In this document: piece after piece, positions 7,101-15,497 of the stretch
Layout: each line of letters begins with the position of its first letter
How positions within the stretch are numbered: the stretch's first letter is position 1
DNA from: Aggregatilineales bacterium
GTDB taxonomy: Bacteria > Chloroflexota > Anaerolineae > Aggregatilineales > Phototrophicaceae
Direction of reading: 5' to 3'
Assembly: GCA_030834905.1 (NCBI GenBank)
Contig: JAUQWZ010000014.1
Coordinates: 1 to 64,000 of the forward strand
DNA: 64,000 nucleotides
Notes under the pieces: model-generated
Told to the model about the DNA's origin: nothing
The model's database searches: none
What the model saw: only the letters and a program-made list of their open reading frames with translations
Position numbers and translations under genes: made by a program

Positions 7101-9090
7101 CGTCCGGATGCCAGTCGTTCAGGATAAGCATCAGGGCGCCGCGCCGCGAATTTGAGGTATACACACCGCTGCCACTCAGCAGGTGAACATCATCGACCTC
7201 AAAGTCATAAACATCGCTGTCGCCAATAGGTTCAATCGCGCTAATCTCATCTGGAATCGTGTTCAGGACATCCCGAATTTGCTGTGCCTGAACATGCTGC
7301 CCGTCTGTTTCCAATCGTTCTGATATTCGCCCCAACTGCGCGAACGAAATTCGCTCGCTCACACCATCATGAATACGCTGGCGATACTTTTCACGCGCTC
7401 CGAGCGATTTCCAGACAGTCACAGGATAGGTATTTTCTTCACGCTTGCCATTTGCTTCCGCCGATACTTTTTCAGCAGGCACAAAATTCGCAAAGCGCTG
7501 TTTGAAGCGATTACCTGTCACAGACAGACGATAAATGGTCTGCCAGCCCTGCTCAGAACGATCTGAAGCCGAAATCCGCGAAACGATGCCGTTGCCAGCC
7601 AAAATCTGCTGGACATCTGCCAGCATTTCCCGGCTGATGCTGTCAATGCCATATCCGCCTTTGCGCCCACGATTGCAGCCGTCAGCATCAAAGTAGCCTG
7701 CAACAAACGCGCCCTGCACTGACGACGGTGATCGGAAGATCAATTCAGGCACGCGAATGCTTCCCGCTTTTTCTTTGAGCAGCCCATTCGTGATAAGCCA
7801 TTCAAGCACCAGGCGTGAGTGCAGCGCAACGTTCTGGCACGCGCCATCCCCGTTTTCAATTGTCGGCTCGATGCTAAAGATATCGCGGATAAGCTGTACG
7901 AGGCGCTCGCGGATTGCCGGATGTTTGTCTGCTGTCGCCAGTTTCACCGCTTTTGGCGCTTGCCAGTTCACCTTTTTGCCGATATGCACATAACCATCGC
8001 CATACATATAGCCGATGAGATATGCCAGGTCTTCCGTCAGCAGTTCAGGCAAGCGTACATTTTCGTTCAGTGTCGTGCTCATGACGGAACGGTGATAATC
8101 AACCGGCTTCAACTCGACGTGCCGCGTCTGGACACCGTTCCCAAGCAGCAGCAGAATTTCGTCACCGGTTTCCAGATACTTCAGCGGCATGGTCGTAATT
8201 TTACCGTCCATCAGAACAGCGACTTTATGATCCTGCGTGATGCGCACTTTGTAACCACGCCTGGTTGTGACTTCGTACAACGGTTTCACGCCGTTACGGA
8301 AACGCGCGGTAATACGTCGCAGCCCTTTGTGCGTATGGGCGTAAATCGCCTCGCCTGCTTCAATACGGTCGGCAAGTTCCTGTGCCGGAATCAAGCCAGC
8401 ATTGGTCATTATGCGCTCGCCGGGACCAAAGCAGCCACCCTGCTCGATCAAGCCGGTGACAAAGCTGTAGAGCGCCCCCCACGACACCGCGCCGCTGGAG
8501 CGTCCGTTGACGCCCTTCACGTAAGCGTGGGCTGGGCGCAGGCTGGAAATATTGATGCCGACGCCGCCGCCGCGCGACATGATCTCGGTCATCTGCCGCA
8601 GAGTCTCGATAATGCCGCCGCGGCTGTCCTTCGGAGAGGAGATGACATAGCAGTTATAAAATGTGAGTTCCTGCTCTGTACCGGCTGCCGCCAGAATGCG
8701 CCCGGCGGGGACAAACTTAAAATCTTCCAGCAGCCAGCGGAAATGCTCTGCCCACTGCTCCTGGAGTTTGGGGGTCTTTTCAACCGCCGCAATCCCGCGC
8801 GCCACGCGATCCATCATCTGCGCCGGGTCGATTTCCAGCGGCTTATCGACATGTTCGACGGCGCGCGTCACGACTTCGCCATCCAGCAGTTCAACCGTCA
8901 CCTCAGGCAGCGCCAGCGCTTGGACAGTGCCGATCTCACGCTGACCCGTGGCAGGATTCACGACGATGATCACCGTATCACCGACCGCCAGCGTCTCGCG
9001 AGTCATATCCTTCTGGGCGTATCGGTCGAGAAATATCTTGTAGCCCAACTCGTGCAGAGCGTTACGCTTTTGGATTGGAGTTTCAACCAT
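4126..9090 (-). CDS. nrdJ: Class II (B12-dependent) ribonucleotide reductase with two inteins
   Basis: 1654 residues, of which about 861 are host protein. It reduces ribonucleotides to deoxyribonucleotides using adenosylcobalamin, so it works with or without oxygen. Host segments show NCYVISSPKDSRGG (Cys147, substrate-site cysteine), the NP-CGEQ active-site loop (Asn779 and Cys1146-Gly-Glu after splicing), GLNNMGLAELM and APTGTTGTMVNTSTG in the barrel, and a C-terminal CPSC...CKKCLTCGYSEC cluster that reduces the active site. Intein 1 (residues 220-647) sits between GLIEQGG and SRRGALM; intein 2 (781-1145) sits between IICTNP and CGEQGLP. The ATG has an AAGGA ribosome site about 10 bases upstream. 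No cobalamin-riboswitch or NrdR box was recognisable in 9091-9320. Confidence 0.95.
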   Translation of the reverse strand: MVETPIQKRNALHELGYKIFLDRYAQKDMTRETLAVGDTVIIVVNPATGQREIGTVQALALPEVTVELLDGEVVTRAVEHVDKPLEIDPAQMMDRVARGIAAVEKTPKLQEQWAEHFRWLLEDFKFVPAGRILAAAGTEQELTFYNCYVISSPKDSRGGIIETLRQMTEIMSRGGGVGINISSLRPAHAYVKGVNGRSSGAVSWGALYSFVTGLIEQGGCFGPGERIMTNAGLIPAQELADRIEAGEAIYAHTHKGLRRITARFRNGVKPLYEVTTRRGYKVRITQDHKVAVLMDGKITTMPLKYLETGDEILLLLGNGVQTRHVELKPVDYHRSVMSTTLNENVRLPELLTEDLAYLIGYMYGDGYVHIGKKVNWQAPKAVKLATADKHPAIRERLVQLIRDIFSIEPTIENGDGACQNVALHSRLVLEWLITNGLLKEKAGSIRVPELIFRSPSSVQGAFVAGYFDADGCNRGRKGGYGIDSISREMLADVQQILAGNGIVSRISASDRSEQGWQTIYRLSVTGNRFKQRFANFVPAEKVSAEANGKREENTYPVTVWKSLGAREKYRQRIHDGVSERISFAQLGRISERLETDGQHVQAQQIRDVLNTIPDEISAIEPIGDSDVYDFEVDDVHLLSGSGVYTSNSRRGALMLILNDWHPDVFDFINSKRTAGKITNANISVGVSDKMMEAVKADGDWDLVFPDTSHPNYDDEWDGDLDAWTAKGYPVINHRTVKAREVWNAIIDSAWASAEPGVFFRERYNKMSNSWYFAPIICTNPCVTGDTLIYTSNGLERARDLFDSEQSVNPVIDARFGQAELTTPASRVILTGRKAVYRLQTKEGYFIRATADHRVMTPKGWVELQHLVPGNCVHILNRKGGFGTEGSSELGRELGWVIGDGTIKQDRVVLSFFGEEKQELATAFAEHVNSLIAPLSQRTRVYNVGVTEITARDEARVSSARLTQITEQYGLNEVKHRVPEIVFKGSEEMQRGFLQAVFTADGSFQDGGAKGSSVRLAANQLALLEGVQQLLLNFGIASHIYRNRRQAGYRQMPDTNRELKQYWCEAQHELVISKRNMNVFADEIGFMMDYKQQALVDYVSRGKRGTYAEYFMATVESITEDGVEDVFDLTEPLTHSFIANGVVVHNCGEQGLPAFGVCNLGAINLSRFYDEAKHDVKWDDLDQAVRYATRFLDNVIDSTPYFFEENEKQQLGERRVGLNNMGLAELMIRLGIRYGSDESVAFIDKLYGFITRAAYETSVELAQEKGAFPQFDAQKFVQSGFMKSMPKDIRDKVRKKGIRNVTLLTQAPTGTTGTMVNTSTGIEPFFSWVYYRKSRLGLHEEKVPLVKEWYEQHPDETQLPDYYVTAMDLLPEEHVKVQAAIQRWVDSSISKTANLPHNYTVEETRKLYEFMYDSGCKGGTVYRDGSRDEQVLMLKDDKRAESEMEKVKEKTETRSVKLEQVATPHYVYPRPKRLTGVTVNCKTPYGSAYITMNTDEQGYPFEVFITAPGKAGSDLHADAEGIGRLISLQLRTTAPQNRMQMLKLIVDQLKDIRGSRSYGMGPNRVFSLPDAVAGAMLDQFFPQEKAEQLNLFVQQELIASTADSDADEEPEYLSNGNGHGHGYLVGADLCPSCGTISLLHVEGCKKCLTCGYSEC
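5656..6750 (-). mobile_element. Intein 2 of NrdJ, splitting the radical-cysteine loop
   Basis: 365 residues (781-1145 of the precursor). It begins CVTGDTLIYTSNG (splicing block A, Cys1), has block B as RATADHRVMTP, two LAGLIDADG endonuclease motifs (RELGWVIGDGTI near 891-902 and GFLQAVFTADGSF near 991-1003), block F VEDVFDLTEPLTHSFIANG and the classical end VVVHN with Cys as the first host residue. The host joint is NP|CGEQ, so the +1 nucleophile is also the thiyl-radical cysteine of the reductase. Confidence 0.93.
7150..8433 (-). mobile_element. Intein 1 of NrdJ
   Basis: 428 residues (220-647 of the precursor). It begins CFGPGERIMTNAGLIPAQEL, has block B ITQDHKVAVL, and LAGLIDADG motifs LAYLIGYMYGDGYVH (about 356-370) and GAFVAGYFDADGCN (460-473). 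The end is DVYDFEVDDVHLLSGSGVYTSN with Ser as the first host residue (SRRGALM). The usual penultimate His is replaced by Ser (Ser646-Asn647). The block F His is present in DDVHLL. Confidence 0.92.
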
Positions 9091-9486
9091 TGCTGCTTTA
9101 TCCTTGGTGACAATTACTAAATCTTAATGCAAATTGCAATGCTGCTTCAGACAAAAACAAAACAGGTCGCAGAATCGTCAAATCTATCAGACGACTCATG
9201 CGTAGGGCGTTTTTTCCTGAGTCTTCTTAGCTGATTGGCAACTGAGGTTGAGGACAGCTATTACCGTGAAGGTCTGTTTCAGCTACCGTATGTTGAACTA
9301 TTGATCAACCATAATTTAGCATGAGCGTTCTGGAAAGTCCAATTAAACTCTGCACGAGTTTGGTTAGAAAACGGTTGATGGGTATAACGGATTTCCCACA
9401 AAAACCCGCTATCCCACATTCACTAAATAACTGTATGACAATCGAATATCGCCGCCAGGAACAATCGGCTCATGCGATACAAAAGA

Positions 9487-9528
9487 GTAGGGACACGGTC
9501 AACTCATGGCTGAGAAGCGTGTCCCTAC
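9487..9528. repeat. Extragenic palindrome, GTAGGGACACG family, short form
   Basis: GTAGGGACACG at 9487-9497 pairs perfectly with CGTGTCCCTAC at 9518-9528. It lies 24 bases past the ftsZ stop and could also act as a transcript end. The remainder of the 9091-9551 gap shows no gene. Confidence 0.7.
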
Positions 9529-9551
9529 GCGGAAATTCTAAGGGCAATAAA

Positions 9552-10763
9552 CTAACGACGCTTGCGCAGGAAAGTCGGAATGTCGATATTGTCTTCCTCG
9601 TAAACGCGGGCGCTGAAGCTGTCCTGCTGCGCTGGCGCGGGGCGCGGCTGAGGCGGCGCGGGGTTGGGATCGCGCTCTGGCTGCGGCGGCTGTGGCGCAG
9701 TCTGCGGCGGTTGTGCCGGTGTGCTGAACTGCGGCTGCACCCGCGCCGTCTGCTGCGTGCTGGAGCGTCCCTGCGGACGGAAGGACGCCTGCTCCATCTT
9801 ACGCGCCACGCGGCTCTGTTCAAAGCCGGTCGCGATGACGGTCACGCGCACTTCGTCACCCAGGCTCTCGTCAAGCTGCGCGCCGAAGATGAGGTTGACT
9901 TCGGGATGGGCGCTTTCCTTGATGATTGCGGCAGCTTCATTGACCTCGAACAGGCTGAGATCGGCGCCGCCGGTAATGTTGAACAGGATGCCGCGAGCGC
10001 CGTCGATGGTGACATCGAGCAAAGCGCTGCTGATCGCCGCCTCGGCAGCGCGGCGAGCGCGGTCGTCGCCTTCGGCACGACCCACTGCCATCAGCGCCGC
10101 CCCACCTTCGGACATGATCGTGCGCACGTCGGCGAAGTCAAGGTTGATGAGCGCGGGTACGGTGATCAGTTCGGAAATGCCCTGAATACCCTGCCGCAGC
10201 ACGTCATCTGCCAGCGAGAACGCCTGCTGCAAGCTGGAGCGCTTGTCGGCGATCTGGAGCAGACGATCATTGGGAATGACGATCAGGGTGTCCACCTGGC
10301 TCTTGAGGGCTTCAATGCCCGCTTCGGCAGATTGGTGACGCTTCGCGCCTTCAAAGGTAAACGGTCGGGTGACAACGCCAATCGTCAGCGAGCCAAGTTC
10401 TTTGGCAATCTGCGCCACGATGGGCGATGCGCCGGTACCGGTACCGCCGCCCATGCCGCTGGCGATGAAGACCATATCCGCGCCGCGCAGCACTTCGTAA
10501 AGCTCATCGGCGCTTTCTTCAGCCGCCTTACGCCCGATTTCGGGGTTGCCACCCGCGCCAAGACCGCGCGTGAGCTTATCGCCGATACGAACGCGAATCT
10601 TCGACTTAGACAGCAGCAGCGCCTGATTATCGGTATTCACCGTGATAAACTCGACGCCGCCCAATCCCTCGCTGATCATCCGGTTTACAGCGTTACCGCC
10701 GCCGCCGCCAACACCCACCACCTTAATCTGCGCGAAATTTTCGCCAGGGGTCAGCATATCCAT
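9552..10763 (-). CDS. ftsZ: Cell division protein FtsZ
   Basis: 403 residues. Tubulin-like GTPase that polymerises into the cytokinetic ring. GTP-binding signature GGGTGTG lies at residues 105-111, preceded by [14 protein letters not shown] near 16-29. The GTPase and C-terminal activation domains run to about residue 320, then a Pro/Gln-rich linker leads to [11 protein letters not shown], a typical C-terminal peptide for binding FtsA. ATG start with AGGAAGGG upstream. It is the last gene of the division cluster, 113 bases after ftsA, so it may have its own promoter in that gap. An extragenic palindrome follows. Confidence 0.98.
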   Translation of the reverse strand: MDMLTPGENFAQIKVVGVGGGGGNAVNRMISEGLGGVEFITVNTDNQALLLSKSKIRVRIGDKLTRGLGAGGNPEIGRKAAEESADELYEVLRGADMVFIASGMGGGTGTGASPIVAQIAKELGSLTIGVVTRPFTFEGAKRHQSAEAGIEALKSQVDTLIVIPNDRLLQIADKRSSLQQAFSLADDVLRQGIQGISELITVPALINLDFADVRTIMSEGGAALMAVGRAEGDDRARRAAEAAISSALLDVTIDGARGILFNITGGADLSLFEVNEAAAIIKESAHPEVNLIFGAQLDESLGDEVRVTVIATGFEQSRVARKMEQASFRPQGRSSTQQTARVQPQFSTPAQPPQTAPQPPQPERDPNPAPPQPRPAPAQQDSFSARVYEEDNIDIPTFLRKRR

Positions 10764-10876
10764 AAGCGTTCTTGCCCTTCCTGAAGTATTCTTCCCCAGA
10801 ACATTAACACCGGATGAATATCTCTAATTGTATAGAGAATGTTATTCGGCGCAATCGAACATGTGTGCGCTTTATA

Positions 10877-12115
10877 TTAATTATCGTCCGGCAGCAGGCG
10901 CTTGAAGAAGTCGCTTAACAGGCTGCCAAGCTTCGCCCCCGACGCCGATCCGTTGGTCAGCGGCAGCGGTGTTGCCATCGTGTCCATTTGCAGCCCAAGA
11001 CGCAGCAGCCCGACGCTGGTGCTGTAGGCGGGGCTGCGCAGCGCGTCCGCCATGCCGGTCAGCTTCTCCGGTCGCGCCACGCGCACCGGGCAGCCAAGCA
11101 CCTGCGCCGCCACCTCGCGGACGCCGGGCAGCAGCGCGCAGCCGCCGGTCACCACCGCGCCCGCCCGCAGCAAGCCGTCATAGCCGGAACGCTTGATCTC
11201 GGTCTGCACCAGCTCGAAGATTTCGGTCACCCGCGCCTCGATAACCATCGCCAGATCGCTGCGCTTGACCTCGGCGGGCAAGCCTTCGCCAAACGGCTGA
11301 ACGAGGAACGTTTCCAGCGGGTTAACGCCTTTTTCCATCGCGTGTCCATGCTGAAGCTTGACCGCTTCCGCCACGTCAAACGGCACGTGCATCCAGTGGG
11401 TGATGTCGTTGGTGACCATATCGCCGCCGACTGAGATGATGGCGGAATGCCAGACCGTCCCCTCTATGAAAATGCCCAGGTCGGTGGTACCGCCGCCGAT
11501 ATCGATGATGACGACGCCCATCTCGCGTTCCTGCTCGGTCAGGACGGCGTCGCCCGAAGCCAGCGGATTCAGGATAAAGCGGTCGGGATACACGCCTGCC
11601 GCCTGCACCGACTGCTCAAGGTTGGCGACGCTGGTTGACGACACGGTGATAATATGAACTTCCACATCCAACCGGAAGCCATGCATTCCAATTGGGCTGC
11701 GCACGTGCTCCTGACCGTCGAGCGAATAGGTGCGCGGGATGACGTGCAGCACCTCGCGGTTGTGGGGGATGGCTATCGAGCGCGCGTTTTCAATCGCCTT
11801 GTCCATATCTTCGGCGCGCACGCCCCGGTTGGCGATCAGACCGACCGCGCCCCGGCTGTTGATGGCGGCGGTGTGGCTGCCAGCCACGCTGACAAAAGCG
11901 CGGCTGATATCGTAGCCGCTGCTCTTTTCCGCCTTGTGTACCGACGCCGAAATGGCTGCCGCCAGTTGGGTCATATCGGTGACAATGCCCTTTTTCATGC
12001 CCCGGCTCGGCTCAATGCCAAGCCCGACGATGAAGATGTCGTCCGGGCGCACCTCACCGACAATGGTACAGATTTTCGTCGTGCCGATATCAACGCCAAC
12101 AACCAGTTCGTTCAT
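10877..12115 (-). CDS. ftsA: Cell division protein FtsA
   Basis: About 412 residues from ATG at 12115 (MNELVVGVDIGTTK); an in-frame TTG three codons earlier is less likely because the ATG sits 5 bases after the ftsQ stop. Actin-like ATPase that tethers FtsZ to the membrane. Phosphate 1 motif GVDIGTTKICTIVGEV, phosphate 2 VVIIDIGGGTTDLGIF and adenosine motif AGAVVTGGCALLPGV are all present, with the inserted 1C domain between. The C-terminal end LGSLLSDFFKRLLPDDN is a typical amphipathic membrane-targeting helix. Confidence 0.97.
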   Translation of the reverse strand: MNELVVGVDIGTTKICTIVGEVRPDDIFIVGLGIEPSRGMKKGIVTDMTQLAAAISASVHKAEKSSGYDISRAFVSVAGSHTAAINSRGAVGLIANRGVRAEDMDKAIENARSIAIPHNREVLHVIPRTYSLDGQEHVRSPIGMHGFRLDVEVHIITVSSTSVANLEQSVQAAGVYPDRFILNPLASGDAVLTEQEREMGVVIIDIGGGTTDLGIFIEGTVWHSAIISVGGDMVTNDITHWMHVPFDVAEAVKLQHGHAMEKGVNPLETFLVQPFGEGLPAEVKRSDLAMVIEARVTEIFELVQTEIKRSGYDGLLRAGAVVTGGCALLPGVREVAAQVLGCPVRVARPEKLTGMADALRSPAYSTSVGLLRLGLQMDTMATPLPLTNGSASGAKLGSLLSDFFKRLLPDDN

Positions 12116-12120
12116 GGAAA

Positions 12121-12966
12121 TCAATTCACCACGCGACAGCAGTAATAGGGATGATCCGGATCAATCACGTAAACGGATGCCGGGACAAAATTCTCTCGCT
12201 GTAAATCTTCGACAATGGCATTGTAAATCAATATCTTCTCAGGCATATCGGTGCCGGTGCCAAACCACACTTCCCAGCCGCGCGCGTCATTGTAACCCAA
12301 ACCGTATTCCAGATTGTAGCGCAGTGCCGGAAGCTCCGGCATTAACGAATGCAGCTGGAGCGCGCCCGCGATCATTGACGTATCAACCCGCCCTTCCGGC
12401 ACGCCGGCTAGCGAATTGTCGTTCATCACGCGCAGCAGGTCGGGGCGATCTTCGCGCTGGCGCATCACCCGCCCCTGAAGATCGATCCAGGTGGCGATGC
12501 CTGCCTGTTCCAGCACCAGCGCTGGCTCGCGTTCTTCGACGACGATCTGAACCATTGGCGTGCCCCAGCCTACGTTGACGGTGGCATTGGCAATGGTCGG
12601 CGATTGCAGGATGCGTGTCCGCACTTCCTGCGGGTCAACCCAGAAGACGTGGGTGTTGGCGATGCCACTCAGGGCAAAGATGTCGCTCTCGGTCAGGTAG
12701 CGCAGCCCGCCGACGGCGATGCTGTGAATGAAAAATGCGTCGGAACTGAAGAACAGCGCCAGCACCAGCATCAGGCTGGCGACGATCAGCCCGCTGAAAA
12801 TGCGCCAGTGACCAAAGGATCGACGGCTGACGACCTGGGAAGCGGCGGCGCGTTCGCCATCGTGTGATGCGGGCATGTTCCCGCGCCAGATTGCCGGTTC
12901 TCGACTGGTCAGCTGCTCGCGCGCCTCACCGCGCCGGGCGCGTCGCTCTGTTGGACGGGATGCCAT
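12121..12966 (-). CDS. ftsQ: Cell division protein FtsQ/DivIB
   Basis: 281 residues. A basic cytoplasmic tail (about 1-50, many Arg) precedes one membrane helix (about 53-75, FSGLIVASLMLVLALFF). A POTRA domain follows (FFIHSIAVGGLRYLTESDIFALSGI) and then the beta domain with the AWVDLQGR-like segment ATWIDLQGRVM. It links early and late divisome proteins on the outer face of the membrane. It is co-directional with murB upstream (83-base gap) and ftsA downstream (5 bases). Confidence 0.93.
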   Translation of the reverse strand: MASRPTERRARRGEAREQLTSREPAIWRGNMPASHDGERAAASQVVSRRSFGHWRIFSGLIVASLMLVLALFFSSDAFFIHSIAVGGLRYLTESDIFALSGIANTHVFWVDPQEVRTRILQSPTIANATVNVGWGTPMVQIVVEEREPALVLEQAGIATWIDLQGRVMRQREDRPDLLRVMNDNSLAGVPEGRVDTSMIAGALQLHSLMPELPALRYNLEYGLGYNDARGWEVWFGTGTDMPEKILIYNAIVEDLQRENFVPASVYVIDPDHPYYCCRVVN

Positions 12967-13049
12967 TATTACGCCGGGTTACTCCACTACTCTTATAGAA
13001 TCATCATAACACGAATGTGCGCCGTTAAGCGAATGAGATGAATGGAGAC

Positions 13050-13943
13050 TCACCACTCGCCCATAAACTCAACTTCTGGTTCCAGCAGCACGCCGGTTTG
13101 ACGCTCGACCACGTCGCGCACGTGCTGAATCAGGCGGTAGTAATCCGCCGCCGTTGCCCGACCGCGATTGATGAAGAAATTGGCGTGAACCGGCGACACC
13201 TGCGCCTCGCCAGTCGTGTACCCTTTCAGTCCGCACGATTCGATCAGCCGCCCCGCGTAATCCCCCGGCGGATTCTTGAAGATGCTGCCGAGACTCGCGC
13301 CCGGCGGCTGCGTCTGCTTGCGGTGGGCGATGTTGGCGTCCATCGCGGCGAGGATTTCGGCGGAATCGTCCGACTTCAAATGAAAGACCGCGCTCAGGAC
13401 GAGAAAGCGCCTGTCCGCCCGCGCCTTCAGACTGCTGGCGCGATAGCCGTAGCCCAGGTCGTCCAGCGCCAGCGTCTGCCGCCCGCGCTCGGCGTCCACC
13501 AGTTCCACCTGCCGCACCACGCCCGCCATGTCACCGCCGTGAGCGCCCGCGTTGTTGACCACCGCCCCGCCGACGGTTCCGGGCACACTTGCCGCCCATT
13601 CCAGCCCCGCCAGCCCCTGCAAAGCGCATTTACGCGCCAGCGTGATCAAGCCGTAGCCCGCGCTCGCCGTCGCCGTCAGCCCATCAAACGTTAGCTGCTT
13701 GACCCCGCTGACGATCACCAGCCCGCGCGCGCCCTTGTCCGATACCAGCACATTCGAGCCGCCGCCCAGCACGCGCACCGGCACATCTGCCGCCCACGCC
13801 GCCGCGACGATCTCGCTTAGTTCTTCGTTCGACTGCCGGGCAACGTACAGCCAGTCCGCCGGACCGCCCAGCCGCGCCGCCGTGTACTTTGCCAGCGGCT
13901 CGTCATGGAGAAATTGTTGTGCGTATTTCGTCAGGAAAGTCAT
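13050..13943 (-). CDS. murB: UDP-N-acetylenolpyruvoylglucosamine reductase MurB
   Basis: About 297 residues from ATG 13943 (MTFLTKYAQQFLHDEPLAKYTAARLGG); the upstream in-frame TTG is inside a repeat and is unlikely. FAD enzyme that reduces UDP-GlcNAc-enolpyruvate to UDP-MurNAc. FAD motif RVLGGGSNVLVSD, then GTVGGAVVNNAGAHGGDM, the YGYRASSLK region, the catalytic-serine loop GASLGSIFKNPPGDYAG and C-terminal EPEVEF are seen. No good ribosome site precedes the ATG. It lies between murC and ftsQ. Confidence 0.96.
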   Translation of the reverse strand: MTFLTKYAQQFLHDEPLAKYTAARLGGPADWLYVARQSNEELSEIVAAAWAADVPVRVLGGGSNVLVSDKGARGLVIVSGVKQLTFDGLTATASAGYGLITLARKCALQGLAGLEWAASVPGTVGGAVVNNAGAHGGDMAGVVRQVELVDAERGRQTLALDDLGYGYRASSLKARADRRFLVLSAVFHLKSDDSAEILAAMDANIAHRKQTQPPGASLGSIFKNPPGDYAGRLIESCGLKGYTTGEAQVSPVHANFFINRGRATAADYYRLIQHVRDVVERQTGVLLEPEVEFMGEW

Positions 13944-13952
13944 AAAAGATTC

Positions 13953-14045
13953 AACGCAAAGACGCAAAGTAAAATGAGAGCCACAAAGGAATTTTACCCA
14001 TGATCTGTCCCTGTGTCTTTATTTTACCCTTTGCGTCTTTGCGTT
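13953..14045. repeat. Inverted extragenic repeat touching the murC stop
   Basis: AACGCAAAGACGCAAAG at 13953-13969 is the exact reverse complement of CTTTGCGTCTTTGCGTT at 14029-14045, with flanking TAAAAT/ATTTTA extending the stem. It fills the murC-murB gap and shares its last bases with the murC stop codon. Possibly a partial terminator or RNA-stability element within the operon. Confidence 0.75.
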
Positions 14046-15363
14046 AAGTTTTGGCTTTTTTTTTCAGATACATATCGGCAATCTTCGTCGCGTCGCCCGC
14101 GCTCATGATCAATATCACGGCGGGCGCTGTTACGTCGCGCAGCAGCATTACGACAGCGTCGTTGATGGTCGGCGTGTGCCGCGCGTCATCGTGCGCCAGT
14201 TGGCTGACAAAGGCAGCGCCGGTCACGCCCTCAAGTGGCTGTTCGCGGGCGGCGTAAATGTCCGTCACCAGCACGTGATCGGCTTGCCCGAACGACTCCA
14301 GATACTGCGCCATGAAGGTCTGCGTGCGGCTGTAGGTGTGCGGCTGCCACACTGCCCACAGGTCGCGGTCAGGGTAGCGCCCGCGCACCGCCGCGATAGC
14401 CGCGCGGATCTTCGCCGGATTATGGGCGTAATCGTCCACGACGGCGATGCCGTCAATCTCGCCCTTCAGTTCCAGCCGCCGCGCCGTTCCGGTGAAGGTT
14501 GCCAGCGCCCGCGCCGCTTCTGTCCGCGCCACGCCGGTTAGTTCGGCGACTCGTATCGCCAACCGGGCGTTGAACAGATTGTGAGCGCCGGGTACTTGCA
14601 GATGGATCGGTAAATCATGCAGGTTGGCGTCAATGAAGCCGTCTCGCCCCACCGCATCGGCATGGGCGATCAGCGCCTGAATGCCAGTGCTGCTCGGATC
14701 GGCAACCAAGACCCCATCCTCTGGCAGCAAATCGACGAACTGCTCGAAGGCGTGATGAAACGCTTCCGGCGTTTTGAAGAAGTCGGGATGATCCCATTCG
14801 ACGTTGATAACCACGGCGATATCCGGGCGCAAGCCGAGGAACATGGTGTCGTACTCGTCGGCTTCGATCACGAAGGTGTCGCCCTGTTCGTCCCATGCCG
14901 CGTTGGTGCCGGTGGTCTTAAGCGTGCTGCCGACGATGTAGCTGGGATGCTTGCCCATTTCGACCAGAATGTGAACGATCATCGCCGTCGTCGTCGTCTT
15001 GCCGTGCGACCCGGCGACGGCGATCACCTGCTTGCCCTGCATCAGCGACGCCATGATGTCGCTGCGCTTGTAGACGGGAATGCCCCGCGCCAGCGCCGCC
15101 GCGATCTCAGGATTGTCGCCCTTCACCGCCGACGTGACCAGCACCGCGTCCACATCCGACGACAGGTTCGCCGCGTCATGTCCGGCATAGACCGCCGCGC
15201 CTTCGTTCGCCAGCGACTCTGCCAGCGCGCTCACCGCCCGATCCGAGCCGGAAACGCGGTAGCCCTTTTGCAGCAGCACGCGGGCAATGGCGCTCATGCC
15301 GGTGCCGCCAATGCCGACCAGGTGGATGTGAGAGCCGACGTTGGGTAGGGATGATGTGGGCAT
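14044..15363 (-). CDS. murC: UDP-N-acetylmuramate-L-alanine ligase MurC
   Basis: 439 residues. Adds L-Ala to UDP-MurNAc with ATP in the cytoplasm. N-terminal GIGGTGMSAIA nucleotide fold, the ATP loop AGSHGKTTTTAM (about 117-128), VIEADEYD in the central domain, and the ligase C-terminal domain with VVDDYAHNPAKIRA. The tail is Lys-rich (KKKAKT). ATG start; the gap to cvpA upstream contains an extragenic palindrome at 15394-15462. Confidence 0.97.
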   Translation of the reverse strand: MPTSSLPNVGSHIHLVGIGGTGMSAIARVLLQKGYRVSGSDRAVSALAESLANEGAAVYAGHDAANLSSDVDAVLVTSAVKGDNPEIAAALARGIPVYKRSDIMASLMQGKQVIAVAGSHGKTTTTAMIVHILVEMGKHPSYIVGSTLKTTGTNAAWDEQGDTFVIEADEYDTMFLGLRPDIAVVINVEWDHPDFFKTPEAFHHAFEQFVDLLPEDGVLVADPSSTGIQALIAHADAVGRDGFIDANLHDLPIHLQVPGAHNLFNARLAIRVAELTGVARTEAARALATFTGTARRLELKGEIDGIAVVDDYAHNPAKIRAAIAAVRGRYPDRDLWAVWQPHTYSRTQTFMAQYLESFGQADHVLVTDIYAAREQPLEGVTGAAFVSQLAHDDARHTPTINDAVVMLLRDVTAPAVILIMSAGDATKIADMYLKKKAKT

Positions 15364-15393
15364 GATCTACGCGCCAACCACAGAACAGCCGCT

Positions 15394-15462
15394 GTAGGGA
15401 CACGACGGTGTCGTGTCCGTTTCCATTTCACGTCGGCGGACACGACAATGTCGTGTCCCTAC
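15394..15462. repeat. Extragenic palindrome, GTAGGGACACG family
   Basis: GTAGGGACACGACGGTGTCG opens the element and CGACAATGTCGTGTCCCTAC closes it, with two nested stems (CACGACGGTGTCGTG and CACGACAATGTCGTG). It lies between cvpA and murC. Confidence 0.8.
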
Positions 15463-15497
15463 CACACGTTCAGAGAGAAACAATGAGGGGCACGCCA

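Noticed and set aside
9091-9320. Cobalamin riboswitch or NrdR box upstream of nrdJ
   Set aside because: No B12-box-like conserved block or NrdR palindrome could be recognised by eye; a covariance-model search would be needed to be sure.
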